From Poecilobothrus nobilitatus (Eukaryota; Arthropoda; Insecta; Diptera; Dolichopodidae): a stretch of 64,000 nucleotides of DNA. This document shows positions 11,288-25,500 of the stretch, one piece after another. The number at the start of each line of letters is the position of its first letter. Positions within the stretch are counted from its first letter, which is position 1. The stretch is taken from positions 257,819,590 to 257,883,589 of the forward strand of contig OX352773.1 in the NCBI GenBank assembly GCA_947095535.1, read 5' to 3'. A program made the translations under genes and the position numbers. The notes under the pieces were generated by a model. It saw only the letters and a program-made list of their open reading frames with translations. It ran no database searches and was not told the origin of the DNA.

Positions 11288-14200
11288 TAAAGTTTAATAT
11301 TGATAATAAAATATTTAGTTGTTTAATTGATACTGGTTCTACTACATCTATAATAAAAAATACCTTATTTCCTAATATAAAATTAATTTAGTTAGAAAAA
11401 CCCATTCAAATTTCTACATTGTTTGGTAAAAATTATATTAACCATGAAATAATAACTAGAGTTCCTAAAGAATTTAATGATAATGCTACTATGACATGGA
11501 AAGTATTCAATTTTAATAGTAACAAGTTCGATGCAATATTAGGTCAAAATATTCTTAAGGGAATAGGATCAAAAATTAATTCGAATAATGAAAGTATTGA
11601 AATTAAAGGAAAAGTTACTAAATTCTTACATTCATTTCCTTTCGATAAAAATCAAGTAAATGAATTGTATTCTTTAGATTTAAAATCAAAAAATATTGTA
11701 GACTATATTAAAACGGGTCATCTTAATAAAGAGGAATTTGAAATTCTTAAAAGAATTGTTCGAACTAATAATGATTTGTTTTATCAAGAACAATTAACAA
11801 ATGTTAAAGCCATTAAACATCAAATTATTACTAAACATGGTCAACCGGTATATGCTAAAATATATAGAATTCCCAAAGTCCATGAAAAGGAAGTAGAGAA
11901 ACAAGTTTCTGACATGTTATCTCAGGGAATAATAAAATGTAGTAATTCACCATATAATTCACCCATTTGGGTGGTACCAAAAAAAATTGATCAATCTGGA
12001 ACAAAGAAATAGAGAATTGTTGTCGACTATAGGAAACTTAATGAAATTACTATAGAAGACAAATTTTCTATTCCAAACATTGATTCATTATTTGACAAGT
12101 TGGACAAAGCTCAATATTTCACTACGCTGGACTTGGCAAAGGGATTTCATCAAATCCTTGTAGATGAAAAAGACCGAGCCAAAACAGCATTCTCAACACC
12201 TCAAGGTCATTACGAGTATGTCAGGATGCCATTCGGATTAAAGAATGCTCCTGCTACATTTCAACGTATGATGAATTATATTTTACGCGATTTTATAAAT
12301 GTTATTTGTGTTGTATATCTCGATGATATACTAATATTTAGTACGTCTATTCAAGAACATTGTGATGCTATTACTAAAATTTTTCAGAGACTTTGCGAAT
12401 TCAATTTAAAAATCCAAATTGATAAATGCGTTTTCTTCTCAAAAGAGTCTGAATACCTAGGGCATTTGTTAACTAACAACGGTATCAAACCGAATCCAAA
12501 TAAGATAAAAGATAAAAGTTTAAAAAAAATTAAAATTACCAACGTCTTGTAAAGGAATAAAAAGTTTCTTAGGGATTACCGGTTATTATAGGAAATTCAT
12601 AAAAGATTATGCTAAAATAGCACAACCTTTAACTCACTGTTTAAAAAAAGGAAATAAAATCGACATAAAAAATCAAAACTATATAAGAGCTTTTGAAAAA
12701 TTAAAAGAAATCATTATAAATGGTCCTATATTGAAATACCCTAATTTTAATCAAAAATTTGTTCTTACAACAGATGCAAGTCAATATGCTATAGGAGCCG
12801 TTTTATCACAAAATGGTCACTCTGTATTGTATGCAAGTAGAACGCTTAACGAACATGAAATTAAATATAGTACTATAGAAAAAGAGCTTTTAGCCATAGT
12901 ATGGTCTACTAAATATTTTAGACCATATCTTTATGGTGTCAAATTTAATATTAAAACCGATCACAGACCCTTAGTATGGTTACATTCATTGCAAGAGCCA
13001 AATTGTAAACTCCAACGATGGAGAATAAAACTTAATGAATTTGATTTTGATATAGATTACGTGAAAGGTAAAGAAAATCAAGTCGCAGATTTCTTAAGTA
13101 GGATAGATGTAAATAAAAATGAAATAAATAATATTCAAATTCAGGTAGATAATTCTGATAAAGAAACTGAAATGGCTACAATTCATAGTGGTGTCGAAAA
13201 TTTGGATGACCACGTCCCAATTGTAGAAAATATTGTTAACAAATACTTTACTCAAATTCATCTTGTGAAAAATAAATTAGAAGAAATAGTGATTAGCAAT
13301 AAAAAATATAAGAAAATATTTATATCTGAAGAAGACTTGTTGAATGAAAATTACTTAAATGGCTTATTAAGAAGATCAATAAAAAAAGGAATAACTGCAA
13401 TATATTCTGAGTTAGAAGATAGTAAATACGCAATTCTACAGAAAAAATTGATAGAGTTATTTAGCAATGATAAAAAATTTAAATTTCTTAAATGCACCTT
13501 GTTAGCAAAGGAAATTGATAATGAAGACGAACTAATAAAATTAATTAAAGATGTCCATGAAAAAACTAATCACAGAGGTATTATGGAAAATTTTAACGAA
13601 ATAAAGAATTTGTACTATTTTCCAAAATTAAAAGATTTTATTTATAAATACATAAATAACTGTGACGTTTGTAATTTAGCTAAATATGATAGGAACCCAA
13701 ATCAATATAAATTTCAGATTTCAGAAACTCCTTCCCAACCGAATGAAATCATCCATGGTGATACTTTCTATATAAAAAAGGAAGTTTTCCTAACCACTAT
13801 TGATAAATTCACAAAACATCTTTCGGCTATAAAGCTTACTGATAGAAATAGTATGACAATAGTGCAAGCCTTAAAATTTAGAAATTCATTATTTGGAAAA
13901 CCGAAAAAATTTGTTTTTGATAATGAATTTGATAACCTTAATTTAAAAGATTTTTGTAGATCAGAAAACATTGAAGTTCATTATACTTCACCCAGAAGTC
14001 ATACTGGAAATTCCGACATAGAGAGAGCTCATGGTACGCTAACAGAACATATTAGAATACTTAACATAACACAACCCAATTTAGATATTGAAAATAAAAT
14101 ATTAAAAGCAGTAGAAGCTTATAATAACACGATCCATTCTACAACACTAATAAAACCAATAGATTTTATTAATAATAAAGTGTTAAATCTACAAAAAATT

Positions 14201-14326
14201 AAAGATAAAATTCAATCAAAAAAAGAAAAAAATATTTTTAAATTAAATAAAAATAGGAAAGATTTCGAACCACCAAACACAGGCGAACTTTTAATACAAA
14301 ACCCCGCTATCGCAAGATATAAATAG
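11288..14326 (+). pseudogene. pol: pol of element A (protease, RT, RNase H, integrase)
   Basis: The protease shows CLIDTGSTTSII followed by a TAG at 11389-11391. RT runs through the TAG at 12010-12012 and has [12 protein letters not shown] and the catalytic YLDDILIFS near 12316. A frameshift lies near 12530. RNase H has an intact TTDASQYAIG, a KELLAIVW helix and KTDHRPLVWL. Integrase has an HHCC finger (H in VHEKTNHRG, C in NCDVCNLAKY), the first Asp in IHGDTFYI, the second in VFDNEFDN and Glu in GNSDIERAHG. A stop at 14324-14326 cuts the C-terminal tail, which continues in frame after it. Confidence 0.8.
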
Positions 14327-14441
14327 TTACCTAAATATAAGAAAATTAAGTATACTAAGACAAATAATAATAAGTTACTTGATAATAGAAATAAAAATAT
14401 TCACCCTTTTCGTACTAAAAGAAATTTTAAAAAATTTTCAG

Positions 14442-15014
14442 ATAATTCTGCTAACGATATTATTAACCCTATTGAACCCATGTCAAGCTAGGATAAATGT
14501 CGAAAAGTTGGAAACTGAAGCCGGATATACCATACTCCAGCAAGGAAAAATTGATATAATAAGTAGTTACAGTAAAATCATTCATATAGTAGATTTAGAA
14601 GACATTGAATATACAATAGACATGATCGAAAGGCAAATAAATGCAACATTTTATTTACCAGAAGACGAAAATAATATTAAAACTTTGTTCAATAAAATAA
14701 ATAAAATTAAACATACGTTTAAAACTTTGATTCCATTCAGACACAAAAGGGGTCTATTAAATGTAGGGGGTTCATTTTTAAAATGGATTTTCGGAACAAT
14801 GGATGAAGACGACAAAACAGAATTGGAGGAACATTTAAAAATACTAGACCAAAATAGTCATGACGTAATAACTAATTCTAATAATCAAATAAAAATAAAT
14901 GATAATATTCAAGAAAACCTTAAACTTTTGCAAAAAAATATTAATAAAAGTAACCAACTATTAAACAAAATATTAAACGATTCTAATACTAATAATAGAA
15001 ACTTAATAAAGTAA
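14442..15014 (+). pseudogene. env: Envelope gene of element A, N-terminal part
   Basis: A splice-acceptor-like TTTTCAG ends at 14441. The frame then gives a hydrophobic leader (ILLTILLTLLNPCQA), an ectodomain and a furin-type site RHKR followed by GLLNVGGSFLKWIFG, the conserved fusion-peptide region of insect errantivirus envelope proteins (known). Coiled-coil-like sequence follows and the frame stops at 15012-15014. The membrane anchor is absent, so this is a truncated remnant. Confidence 0.7.
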
Positions 15015-15463
15015 ATTCAATTCTTACATATAGTTTATTTAAAAAATAGAAATTTTTAGCTAAAGAACATTCTGAATTTTTTTTTTTTTCGTTTATGTTA
15101 ACCGATTCATATGCATATATATATAAAATTTTTTTTTGTTCGTTTATGTTTACCGTCCATTCATATAAATATAACTGTTGCCTACATATTAAAAAATAAT
15201 AAATCGATAAATCAACTAAACAATAATAGTTGGGAATTTAGGAATTTGGTGTGACTGTGTTAGCAGATTTTTAATAGTACAGCACACATAAAAATATGCA
15301 TACCATTTTTGTACATGTTTGTACCTACATACATATGTAGTAAAAAAATTTGGTTTTAAAAGTATGTAATTGAGAATATATTAAATTGCTTACTTCTAAA
15401 TGCTAATGTTTTTGAATTAAAAAAAAATTATTTTGCTTTTTCTAGACGATGTAGATATATATG
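15015..15463. other. Non-coding stretch with a short imperfect duplication
   Basis: Two diverged copies of a roughly 55-bp unit (poly-T, CGTTTATGTT, ACCG, TTCATAT) lie at about 15078-15175. Nothing else is recognised. This is the point where the 3' part of element A has been lost. Confidence 0.45.
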
Positions 15464-15964
15464 CAGGGTTGGCTCTACCATACAGACAGCCTAGGCGGTC
15501 GCCTAGGGCGCCAAAATACGAGAGAAAAAATAAAAAGATATTTTATTTAGTTATACGATTTTTTATAAACTGTTGAGAGCGCTAAAAAATTTGAAGAGAA
15601 AAATAAAAGCTACTTTTTTAAAAATTATACATAAAAACAAAATATTCAAATTTTGAAATTTTTAATTGAAATTGAGTAAGTATTTCTTAGGTGGCCATGA
15701 CTTTTCACAGAATTTTAAATTTTCTGAAAATTTATACAGTATTATTTATTCGCAAAAAATTATAGTGGCATTGGTATAGTGTTTTTGTTAAAAACAAATT
15801 TATTTGAAAACATTTTTCACAATTTTAAAAAAAATAAAAGTGTAACATAAGTAAAAAAAGTTTAAAAGTGTAATATAAGTAATTTCATAATTTAAATACT
15901 ATTCTATTTTATAGTTTTCTTTTGCGTACTGAGGTAAGAAACACATTAGGTTATATATCTAGAT

Positions 15965-18233
15965 CAGGCCTGGGCATTTCGTAGATCGCGGTCCACTGGT
16001 GGACCGCGAAGCTATTTCGAGTAGACCGACTTCGTGTTCCTTCAAAAAATATTTTTCTAGAAAAAATAATTTTAAAAAAAATTTGAAAATTTCTTTTTAA
16101 AAATTCGATGTAGATTGCCATGAAATTTTATAATTTGCACATTTTAGTTTTCGATGTTCAGTATTTAATTCAAAAGTGAACGGTTCGGTTATATACTTAT
16201 TTAAAATGGGTGATGGTGAAAGAAGCTCAAAAAAGAAAAAAGTTTACCATTTCAACTCGGATTGGGAAGAAGAGTTTTTCTTTGTGATGATGAAATCTAA
16301 ATGCATGTGCATCATATGTCACTCGAGTTTTGCGCTTTCAAAAAGAACAAATGTTGAAAGACATTTTAAAACCATGCATGGTAGTTATGACACTGATTAT
16401 CCTCTCAAGAGTGAAATTCGTAAACGAAAACTAGAATCATTGAAGTCACAACTAGCTGGACAACAGTCGTTTTTTACAAAACCCTTGCTTCAATCTAAGG
16501 CGGCAACTGAGGCATCGTATCGAATTACGCATGTATTAGCTAAACATAAGAAACCTTTTACGGATGGCGAGATGATAAAAGAAGCATTTCTAGATGGAAG
16601 CGATGCATTGTTTCAATCTTTTAAAAATAAGAGTGAAATAATTTCTGCAATCAAAGATATGCCTCTTTCTCGGAGAACTGTCACGCGTCGCATCGAAGTG
16701 TTAAACTTCAATTTAATTGACCAACTAACTCAGGACATCAATGACTGTGTCTTTTTTTCACTCGAATTCGATGAATCCGTAGACATTGTTGGTATTTCTC
16801 AGCTTTGTATTTTTATAAGATTGGTGTTTAAGGATATGAGTCCAAAAAAAGATATATTGACAATATTGCCTTTGAAAGAGAGAACTCGAGGTGAAGATGT
16901 GTATAATATTTTTAAAAAATATATAGAAGAGAAAAAAATTCCTATCTACAAGCTCGCATCAATTACAACTGATGGAGCGCCATCTATGACTGGAAAAAAT
17001 AGAGGATTTATTTCTCTTTGCATAAATGATGACAAATTTCCAAAATTTCTACAATACCATTGTATTATTCACCAACAGGCCCTTTGTTGTAAAATCTTGA
17101 AAATGAACCATATTATGGATATTTGTATGAAAATTGTGAATTTTAATCGAGGAAGTCTTCAGAGAAGAATGTTTAAATCACATTTAGAAACTACTGATTC
17201 TGAATACGGAGAACTTTTATATCACGCAGATGTGCGTTGACTAAGTAGAGCTATATTTTTACAAAGGTTCAGGGATCTACTGGATGAAGTTAAAGAGTTT
17301 TTGAAATCAAGAGGTGAAGTTTATGCTGAACTTAGTGATCATAACTGGTTAATAGATCTAGCTTTCATTGCGGATATAACTAAGCACGTGAAGGAGTTAA
17401 ACTTAAATTTGCAAGGAAAAAACAAATCAATAATTGAAATGATTGGGTATATTAATTATTTTAACAATAAATTGAAGCTATTATCATCTCAGATAATGGA
17501 GAATAATTTGAAAAATTTTGGAAATCTGTCTGATGAAGTTCTGAAAACTGGAAGAGAAATGGGCAGAGAAATAAGTATTGTGACAATATATTAGCACTTT
17601 CCTCTGAATTTGAAAACCGATTTCAAGAGTTTACCCAACTAGAATCTGTCGTTACATTTATGTGCAATCCATTTGGAATTTTTGATCTTAAAGAAGTTGT
17701 AGGCCGAATAAATACTTTATTTTATACATAGCGACTTAAACTGAAAAGTACATAGCAATGAAAAGGATTTCTGGAATTTGATAAGCTATGAAAAATATCC
17801 TAATTTAAAAAAGGTTGCGTTGTATTTGACATGCTTTTTTGGCTCAACTTATTTATGTGAGTCTGCATTTTCGACGATGAATATAGTTAAGTCGAAATAT
17901 CGCACATCTCTTACAGATGAACACTTATGTGCATGTTTACGACTGGCAGTTAGTAACTACACACCGAAATTTTCAAAATTAGTTGAGGCCACGCAATGAT
18001 TTCCATGATATGAATTTTTTATATGTGCTACTTTTGAATAAAAATAAAAAATGTTTTTTTCTATATAAAAATTATGTAAGTTTTGTTTTTCATATATTTT
18101 CCACTATATGAGCATTTTAAGATATTTATATTGTTGAGTTTAATTACTATTTAAAATAATGTGGTAGATCGTTAGATTCTGTAAAAATTCAGAGTCGCTC
18201 CTAAGGTCCAAAAGTCTGCCCAGTCTAGATGTA
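15965..18233 (+). mobile_element. hAT element (ZBED type), nested
   Basis: The left end CAGGCCTGGGCA and right end TGCCCAG are flanked by TCTAGAT at 15958-15964 and 18234-18240, 7 bp of an expected 8-bp hAT duplication. The left subterminal region has a perfect palindrome with 10-bp arms (CGCGGTCCAC) at 15987-16008. It encloses the broken gene at 16206-17999 and is inserted in the left arm of the larger hAT. Confidence 0.7.
16206..17999 (+). pseudogene. ZBED-type hAT transposase
   Basis: The likely start is the second Met (MGDGERSSKK) at 16206. A BED zinc finger follows: CIIC and, 15 residues on, HFKTMH. The catalytic core begins with LEFDESVDI and continues with ITTDGAPSMTG and the HCIIHQQALC helix, the pattern of the GTF2IRD2/ZBED5-like hAT branch (known family, recognised by eye). 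A stop at 17238-17240 and frame changes near 17595 interrupt it. The C-terminal dimerisation block (CESAFSTMNIVKSKYR) lies at 17778-17999. It is inactive. Confidence 0.8.
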
Positions 18234-18288
18234 ATAGTCTCTGGTAAAACTAACAAAAATAATTAATAATTTTTTATTACATTGGGTC

Positions 18289-20850
18289 ATGGAAGGAAAC
18301 AAAAAGAAAAAGCAATCAGGTTATGAAAATTGAAAAAGAAAAGTTGAAAAGGAAAGAGAAAATGTGAAACAATGGGGCCCTTTTAAAATATATTTCAAAA
18401 AATAAGGAAGGCGATGCGATTCCTCCAGCTCCAGTTTGACCGAAAGCAGTACAATTATTGTCAACCCGGAAGAAAATGTTTGTATAATAGAGAATCAGGA
18501 ATCTGTTATGGAAGTAGATGCGATAGATTCAGAACTTGTGAATCAAAATGATGTTTGTGAAGAAAATTTAACATTAGAGTACGATTACAAGGATCCTGAT
18601 ACATGGCCTATCAAATGCACCAATAAAGTACGTGATATCATAGTCCAACATTGGTCACAAATTTTCATACCCAAGTGATTCCAATTTTCAAATTATCACT
18701 ACAAAAGAAGGCTTATTAATGGTGAAGTAATTCATAGGAATTGGTTACAATATTCACTTCTTAAGGATTCATTGTTTTGTTTTTGCTGCAAACTGTTCGA
18801 AAATGAAAATAAAAAATCTTCGTCTATTACTGAATATGGTTGCAAGGACTGCAAAAATATATCTGCGATACTTTTATTATATGAGAAAAATCCAAAACAT
18901 TTAGAATGTTTTCAGGTATGGAAAGAACTGGAGTTGCGTCTAAAAACAGGCACAACTATTGACGATGATAATTTGCGACTTATTAAACAACAAGAAAATT
19001 ATTGGCAAGGAGTATTAGTACGTTTGATCTCTTTAGTTAGGATTCTAGGTCAACAAAATTTAGCACTACGTGGTACTGGTAGCGACGGAGAAAAATTGTT
19101 TACTCGTGGCAACGGAAACTTTTTAAAATTTGTTGAATATCTTGCAATGTTTGATCCGCTCATGAGAGAGCACTTGCGTAAGGTTACCGCTAATGAAATA
19201 CATAATCACTATTTAGGGAAAAATATTCTAAATGAAATGATTCAACTTCTAGCAAATGCAATTAAGAAAAAAATTATTGATAGTGTTCATTTTGTAAAAT
19301 ATTTTTCAATAATTTTAGATTGTACTCCAGATGTCAGTCATATCGAGCAAATGACGATGATCATTCGGTTTGTAGATGTAAGAAAATTATTAGATAACGA
19401 CAAAGTTGAAGTCATCATTAAGGAACATTTTTTGGGTTTCGTACCGTTAACATACGACCGTTATCCACTTACCGTTATCCACGACAGGTCAGTATATGAC
19501 AGAAACTGTTTTAAAAGAGTTGAAAGATATGTCTTTGGATATTCAGCAGCTACGTGGACAAGGTTATGATAACGGAAGTAACATGAAAGGAAAGGAAAAT
19601 GGAGTGCAGAAAAGAATATTGAACATCAATTCTAGAGCTTTTTTTGTGCCTTGCAATGCGCATTCATTAAATTTGGTAGTTAATGATGCTGCTAAGTGTT
19701 GCATTGAAGTAGTACATTTTTTTGATGTCGTACAATGTATATATACGTTTTTCTCAGGCTCATCACGCAGATGGGATGTGTTGGTGCGTTATGTAAAGTC
19801 GCTGACTTTAAAACCATTAAGTAACACAAGATGGGAAAGCCGAATTGATGCTTTGAAGCCTCTTCGTTACGAAATAGCATATATGATGATATATTTATAG
19901 ATATTTCTGATGATAAAACTTTTATTGGCACTGCTGGGACAGCAGCACGTTCAGAAGCACAAGGATTATCCGTTAGAATTTCGAAATTTAAATTTGTTGT
20001 TTAACTTATAATATGGCATAAGATATTGTTTGAAATTAATATTACCAGCAAAATGCTACAAGAAAAAAATTTAAATATTCATTCTGCTATCCAACAATTA
20101 CAGAATACGAAATTATTTTTAGAGAATTTAAGGAGTGATATCGGATTTGGCAATATGTTAGTAGATGCTTCTGAACTTGCGAAAGAAATTGACTTTCCAA
20201 CGGATTTTGATGCAGAACCAGTTCGCATTCGATTAAAAAAGAAACAATTTTCATATGAAGGGCAAGATTCTTTCATCCAGAACCCTCAGCAACGATTTAA
20301 AGTGAATTTTTACTTTGCAGTCCTTGATACTTCTATTCACTCCGTCGGTGATAGATTTGAGCAAATGCAAAATCTTGAGTCAGTTTTTGGATTCATTTTT
20401 GACATTTACAGCCTACAAAACGTAACAACACAACACCTATATGCATCGTGTGCTAAGCTTGAGTCTGCATTAAGTCATGATGGCTCTAAAGATATCGAAG
20501 CAGTGGATTTGTGTAATGAGCTTCAATCTATTTCTATACGCATTGAACAGAGTTCGTCGCCGACAGATGTCCTATATTTTATTTGTGAAAGAAAGTTGAC
20601 CGATATTTATCCAAATATTTTTATCACCTTAAGAATCTTTTTAACGTTACCTGTTACTGTAGCAAGTGGTGAAAGCAGTTTTTCGAAACTAAAATTAATT
20701 AAAACTTACCTTCGCTCAAAAATGGCTCAAGAACGGCTTGTAGGCTTGACAACACTATCAATTGAAGATGAGATAGCCCTAGACATTGATGTCGAAGATT
20801 GCGTTGCTGATTTCGCCAAACAAAAGGCGCGAAAAGTTAAACTGTTGTGA
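18289..20850 (+). pseudogene. ZMYM1-like hAT transposase
   Basis: The likely start is MEGNKKKKQSG at 18289, a basic opening typical of this branch. A frame change near 18420 leads to 18436-18678, which ends in a stop. A TTF-type zinc finger follows (SLFCFCCKLFEN), then a core with FSIILDCTPDVSHIEQM and RGQGYDNGSNMKG and the PCNAHSLNLVV helix, and finally the dimerisation block VASGESSFSKLKLIK near 20660. Frameshifts at about 19500 and 19900 break it. It should be the native gene of the outer hAT, since the TIRs enclose it and the other insert has its own ends. Confidence 0.8.
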
Positions 20851-21339
20851 GTTATGTAAAAATATAAGTTACAGTATGTTAAGTATTCTAATATACATTA
20901 TATATTATTAACAAATGAATTCTAATTATTGTTATTATTTACATAGATAAAAATAACAAAGTTAAAAGAAATCTAATCGGGAAAACGAGGTGGACAATCA
21001 AATAAGAAAAAAAAAATTGAAAAAAATATATATCATTTTAAATATTATACATACCATTTCACTTTTTTAATAATAAATAATTCAGTCTTGTAAAAGCACT
21101 TGAAGTGATAAGGTCAGTCCAAATATAAACATTTTTTTTATTTTATTTTCTCTCAATAAAATTTGAAAACCGGTTTTATTATAAAAACACCGTTCGATAT
21201 TTTGAAAGAATAATTTACAAAAAAATAAAATATTAATCCATTTAACTCTAAAACATAAATTTAGAAAAAAACATATATATATAGAAATTAACAAGAAAAT
21301 ATAAGAGAAAAAAAAAAAAACACTTTTTTAGAATAATTA
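20851..21339. other. 3' flank of the hAT gene, no gene seen
   Basis: AT-rich sequence between the transposase stop and the LINE. A minus frame at 21082-21294 has no recognisable features. Confidence 0.4.
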
Positions 21340-21445
21340 GTTGGAAACAAGTTAAATTAATTACCGCCGGATATGGAGGAACCAAAAAAAAACTATAAAC
21401 CTATCATCAGATAGCCATTTAGTACTAATTAATAGAAATATTAAA

Positions 21446-22467
21446 ATGTCTAATATAACACCAGGCCCAAAATTTCTCATTATGGAAAGAACTGATGAAA
21501 ATAAAACTGGAATAAAATGGAAAATGTATCAGCTTTTCTAATAAAAAAAGCTATCAATTCAATTGCTGGAGAGGTCAGTAATTGTAAAAAATTAAGAAAC
21601 GGTTCACTTCTAATTGAAACGAAAAATCTTAACCAATCCTCTCTACTAATTCAAATAATTCAACTAGACGCTAACACTCATGTTAAAGTTAGCGAACACC
21701 GAAGTCTTAACAACTCTAGAAGGATTGTTTATAGTCCAGAATTGAATAATATACCAGAAGAAGAAAGGATTCTAGAATTACAAGATCAAAATGTTATTGC
21801 AGTCAAATCAATAAAAAAGAAAATCGAGGATAATGTGATTAACACAGGATTGCATATTTTAACATTCTCAACCACTGCATTACCAGAATACATCAAAGTC
21901 GGTTACAAAATTAGTAAAATTAGGGAGTACATTCCTTTGCCTTTCAGATGCTATAAATTCTTCAAATTTGGCCATCTTTCTTTGAAATGCAAAAGTACTC
22001 GCAAATGCCTGAACTGTGGTGAAGAATATCACCTAAATGAAGGGGAAACAAAATGTACTAAGGAAGCTAAATGTATCAACTGTAAAGGGAATCATAATGT
22101 TTTCTTTAAAGAATGTAGTGAGTTTATTAAAGAAAAAAATGTTCAAAAAATTAAAGTTGTTGAGAAGATTAGTATAGCAGAAGCAAGGAAAAGATATCAT
22201 TTGCGAAACTCCGGTTTTACATCTTTATCAGGAATAACTTATTCCAATATTTTGAAAACTCCTGCATACAATTTCAATAACAATACACCAAATAAAACAA
22301 CAATTAAGGAAACAACAACAATAGCACCAACAACAAATAATGCAACAGGAACTAAAATTCAAGTGGGAAAGAAACTAGATGATAATCAGCAACATACAAC
22401 ATCAACAAAACACCCAGCAGGTAAAGTACAAATTTTTCCGATTACTCTAACAAAAAGACAAAAATAA
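21446..22467 (+). pseudogene. LINE ORF1 nucleic-acid-binding protein
   Basis: The probable start is MSNITPGPKFLIM at 21446. A frameshift near 21510 moves to the 21517-22467 frame. An RRM-like segment precedes three zinc knuckles: CYKFFKFGHLSLKC, where the second Cys is replaced by Phe (the family usually has CxxC), CLNCGEEYHLNEGETKC and CINCKGNHNVFFKEC. A Thr/Asn-rich tail with TTTIAPTTNN follows. It would coat the LINE RNA. It overlaps no other gene and ends about 110 bp before ORF2. Confidence 0.75.
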
Positions 22468-22579
22468 AAAATTAAAATACTTAATAAAGATAAAAATAAT
22501 AAAGTAAAACAACGTAAAATAAAAAAAAATGATATTAGTGATAGTGATACCACTATCTCTGATTTAAATATGTAAATCT

Positions 22580-25500
22580 ATGTATAACAATTCACAATTA
22601 AATATAATACAATGGAATTGTGATGGATTTTTGAGTCATTTTAATGAGTTTGACATATTAAAAAATAAATATGAAAACAATATTTTCTGCTTTCAAGAAA
22701 CCAAATTCAAAGAAAATGACTATCCAACTTTTAAAAACTTTGAAATATTCCAAAAAAATTGTTGTTCTGATACTGTAGCTCACGGAGGGATTGCTATCTT
22801 GGTAAATAAAAAAATTTAAATGTGAAGAGTTTAATCTTAATTCCAATTTACAAGTAGTAGCCATAAAAATGTTTTTTCCAAGCATTTACATAATTATTAA
22901 TATTTATTTACCAGGAAATATTCCAATTTTATTGGAAGAATTAAATAACATAGTTAGACAAACAAATGCACCATTTATTATTGTAGGGGATTTTAATTCT
23001 CACAACCCTTTATGGGGTTCAAAAAAAATAGATAAACGTGGGAAAATAATAGAGAAATTTACATTTGACAATTCGTTGTGCATACTAAACTGGTGAATCT
23101 ACCTTTTTCAGCTTTTCATACAAAACCTACAGCGCTATAGATCTTTCTATAGCTTCTCCTACACTTATGAATTATTTCAGTTGGAAAGTTGACACTGATC
23201 TTCATGACAGTGATCATTTCTCAATTATAATATAATGTCTGTTATCGAATTCTAATAATGAAATTAGAGAAAAATTTAATATGAAAAAAAAGCTAATTGG
23301 GACACATTCCAAAAAAATGTAGACCTTAGTAAAAAAAATTACGGATTTTCAAACAATTAACGAAATGGAAAATTATTTGAGAAACAACATTATTCAAGCA
23401 GCCCAGAAATCTATTCTACTAACAAAAAAGGATAAGCCAAAACGTTGTGTTCCCTGGTGGAATGCTGAAATTTCCCAACTAGTTAAAGAAAGGAAAATAT
23501 TACTTAGAAAATTTAACAGAACTTTGAAGTTAAATGATTACAAAATATTCTTAAATATTAAAAGAATTACAAAAAAAACCATAAGACATTACAAAAAGAA
23601 GTCTTGTCTACATATGTAAATTCTATATCTACCCAGACAAGTCCTAAAATAGTTTTTCAAAAAATTACAAGTTTAAATGGTGTATCTAAAATTAATCAAG
23701 TTACATCCTTAATAGAAAATAATAAATTAATCACTGAAAAATCTGATATAGTAAGAATATTAGCAAAACATTTTTCTGAAACTTCTAGCTTCAAAAATTA
23801 TACACATGAGTTTTTAAGATACAAAAATAAAATGGAAAAAAACCATTTTAATCTAGAACCTGATCAAAACTATGAATATAATAAAAAAATTTCACTTGAA
23901 GAACTTTTATTTCGCCTTTCAGAATGAAAAGGATCTTCACCAGGCCCTGATCTAATAACTCACCAAATGTTAAAAAACTTAAAAATTAATGATAAATATT
24001 TCTTACTTGAAGTATATAATTATATAAGTATATAATTAACATCTTTAAAAACCAAGTATTTCCTTCGAATTGGAGAAAAGCAATGCTGATTCCAATTCTG
24101 AAAAAAAACAGAGATCCAAATTTTACTAATAACTACAGGCCAATTTCTTTGACAAATTGTCTGTGCAAACTTATGGAAAAGATGATTAATAAAAGTTTAC
24201 AATGGTTTCTTGGACACAATAACAAATTAAATAAATGTCAGTTCGGGTTTAGAAAAAATCGTGGTACACTAGACGCACTTTCTACATTTGAAACGCATAT
24301 TCTGAGTGCTTTTTCCCAAAACGAGCATATCATCGCTTTATTTATAGATATAGAGAAAGCATATGATCGTCTTTTGGAGATGGAAAATTCTAGATAGCTT
24401 CGATAAAATGGGCATTAAAGGTAATATGTTAATATTTATTAAAAATTTTTTATTTAATAGAAAATTTTATACAATTATTGGAAATACCATTTCTTCGGAA
24501 TTCAATATGGAAAGTGGCATACCTCAAGGTTCCGTGCTTAGTGTGACTCTTTTTTTAGTAGCTATCAATAATATTTTTGAACAAATTAAAAGTCCCATTA
24601 GAGCAATAATGTATGCAGATGATCTAGTGATTTATATGACAGGAAAAAATTTCATAAAAATTCAAAAACAATTGCAAAAAATTCTAAACAAATTAAATAA
24701 ATGGTCTAAACAAAACGGAATAAAATTCTCAGAAAATAAAACGGTAGCTATGAAATTAACAAGAAAAAGAAAAAATTTATTTTTTCCTTCACTTTTTTTA
24801 AATAATCAAGAAATTCAATATGTTCAGGAACATAAATTCTTAGGTTTAACTATTGATCCAAAGTTAACATGGAAACCGCATTTAAAAAAAATTAAACAAA
24901 AAGCCAATTCAAGTTTAAATTTATTGAAAATGTTATCCCATTCACAATACTGCTCAGATCGCAAAATGTTAATAAGAATCCATAAAATGATTACATTACC
25001 AATCATAGAATATGGCTCAACAGTGTATAGCTCTGCTAATACCAAAAGTGTGAAACAATTAGAAACCATTAATAATACAGCATTAAGAACTTGTATTGGT
25101 GCATTCCGAACTAGTCCAATTAAAAGTATTTTAGTAGATTCTGGAGAGTTACCACTTGCATATCGAAGAGATCAAAAATTAATGGAATATACTAATAAAA
25201 TTTTATCTATGAATAACCATCCACCAATCGACTTTTTAAAAAACAAGACTTTGATAAACAAACTAAGGAAAAAATCTCATACATATCAACCATCTACAAT
25301 AAATTCGATTAACTTGTTAAAAAAAAAAAAATTTATTTAAAAAAAACAAATACAGCAAAGGTAAATTGCAGAAATTCCCTTACTGGATAGCTATGTAAAC
25401 TTTATAGATTTATCTATGACATTTCAAAAGAAAAATTATGTTTTACCAGCAAATTATCAGAAACTATTTACTGAACTAACTAACACAAGATATCGAAACT

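Larger units (their letters stand above)
9454..15014 (+). mobile_element. Gypsy errantivirus-like element A, 3'-truncated
   Basis: The order is inferred LTR, tRNA-Ser-type primer-binding site, gag, pol (protease, RT, RNase H, integrase) and start of envelope. The envelope frame ends at 15014 well before its membrane anchor, and no polypurine tract or 3' LTR follows. Stops and frameshifts in gag and pol show it is inactive. It is related to element B but clearly diverged from it. Confidence 0.8.

Noticed and set aside
15015..15463. 3' LTR of element A
   Set aside because: No sequence resembling 9454-9985 and no polypurine tract; the element is truncated.
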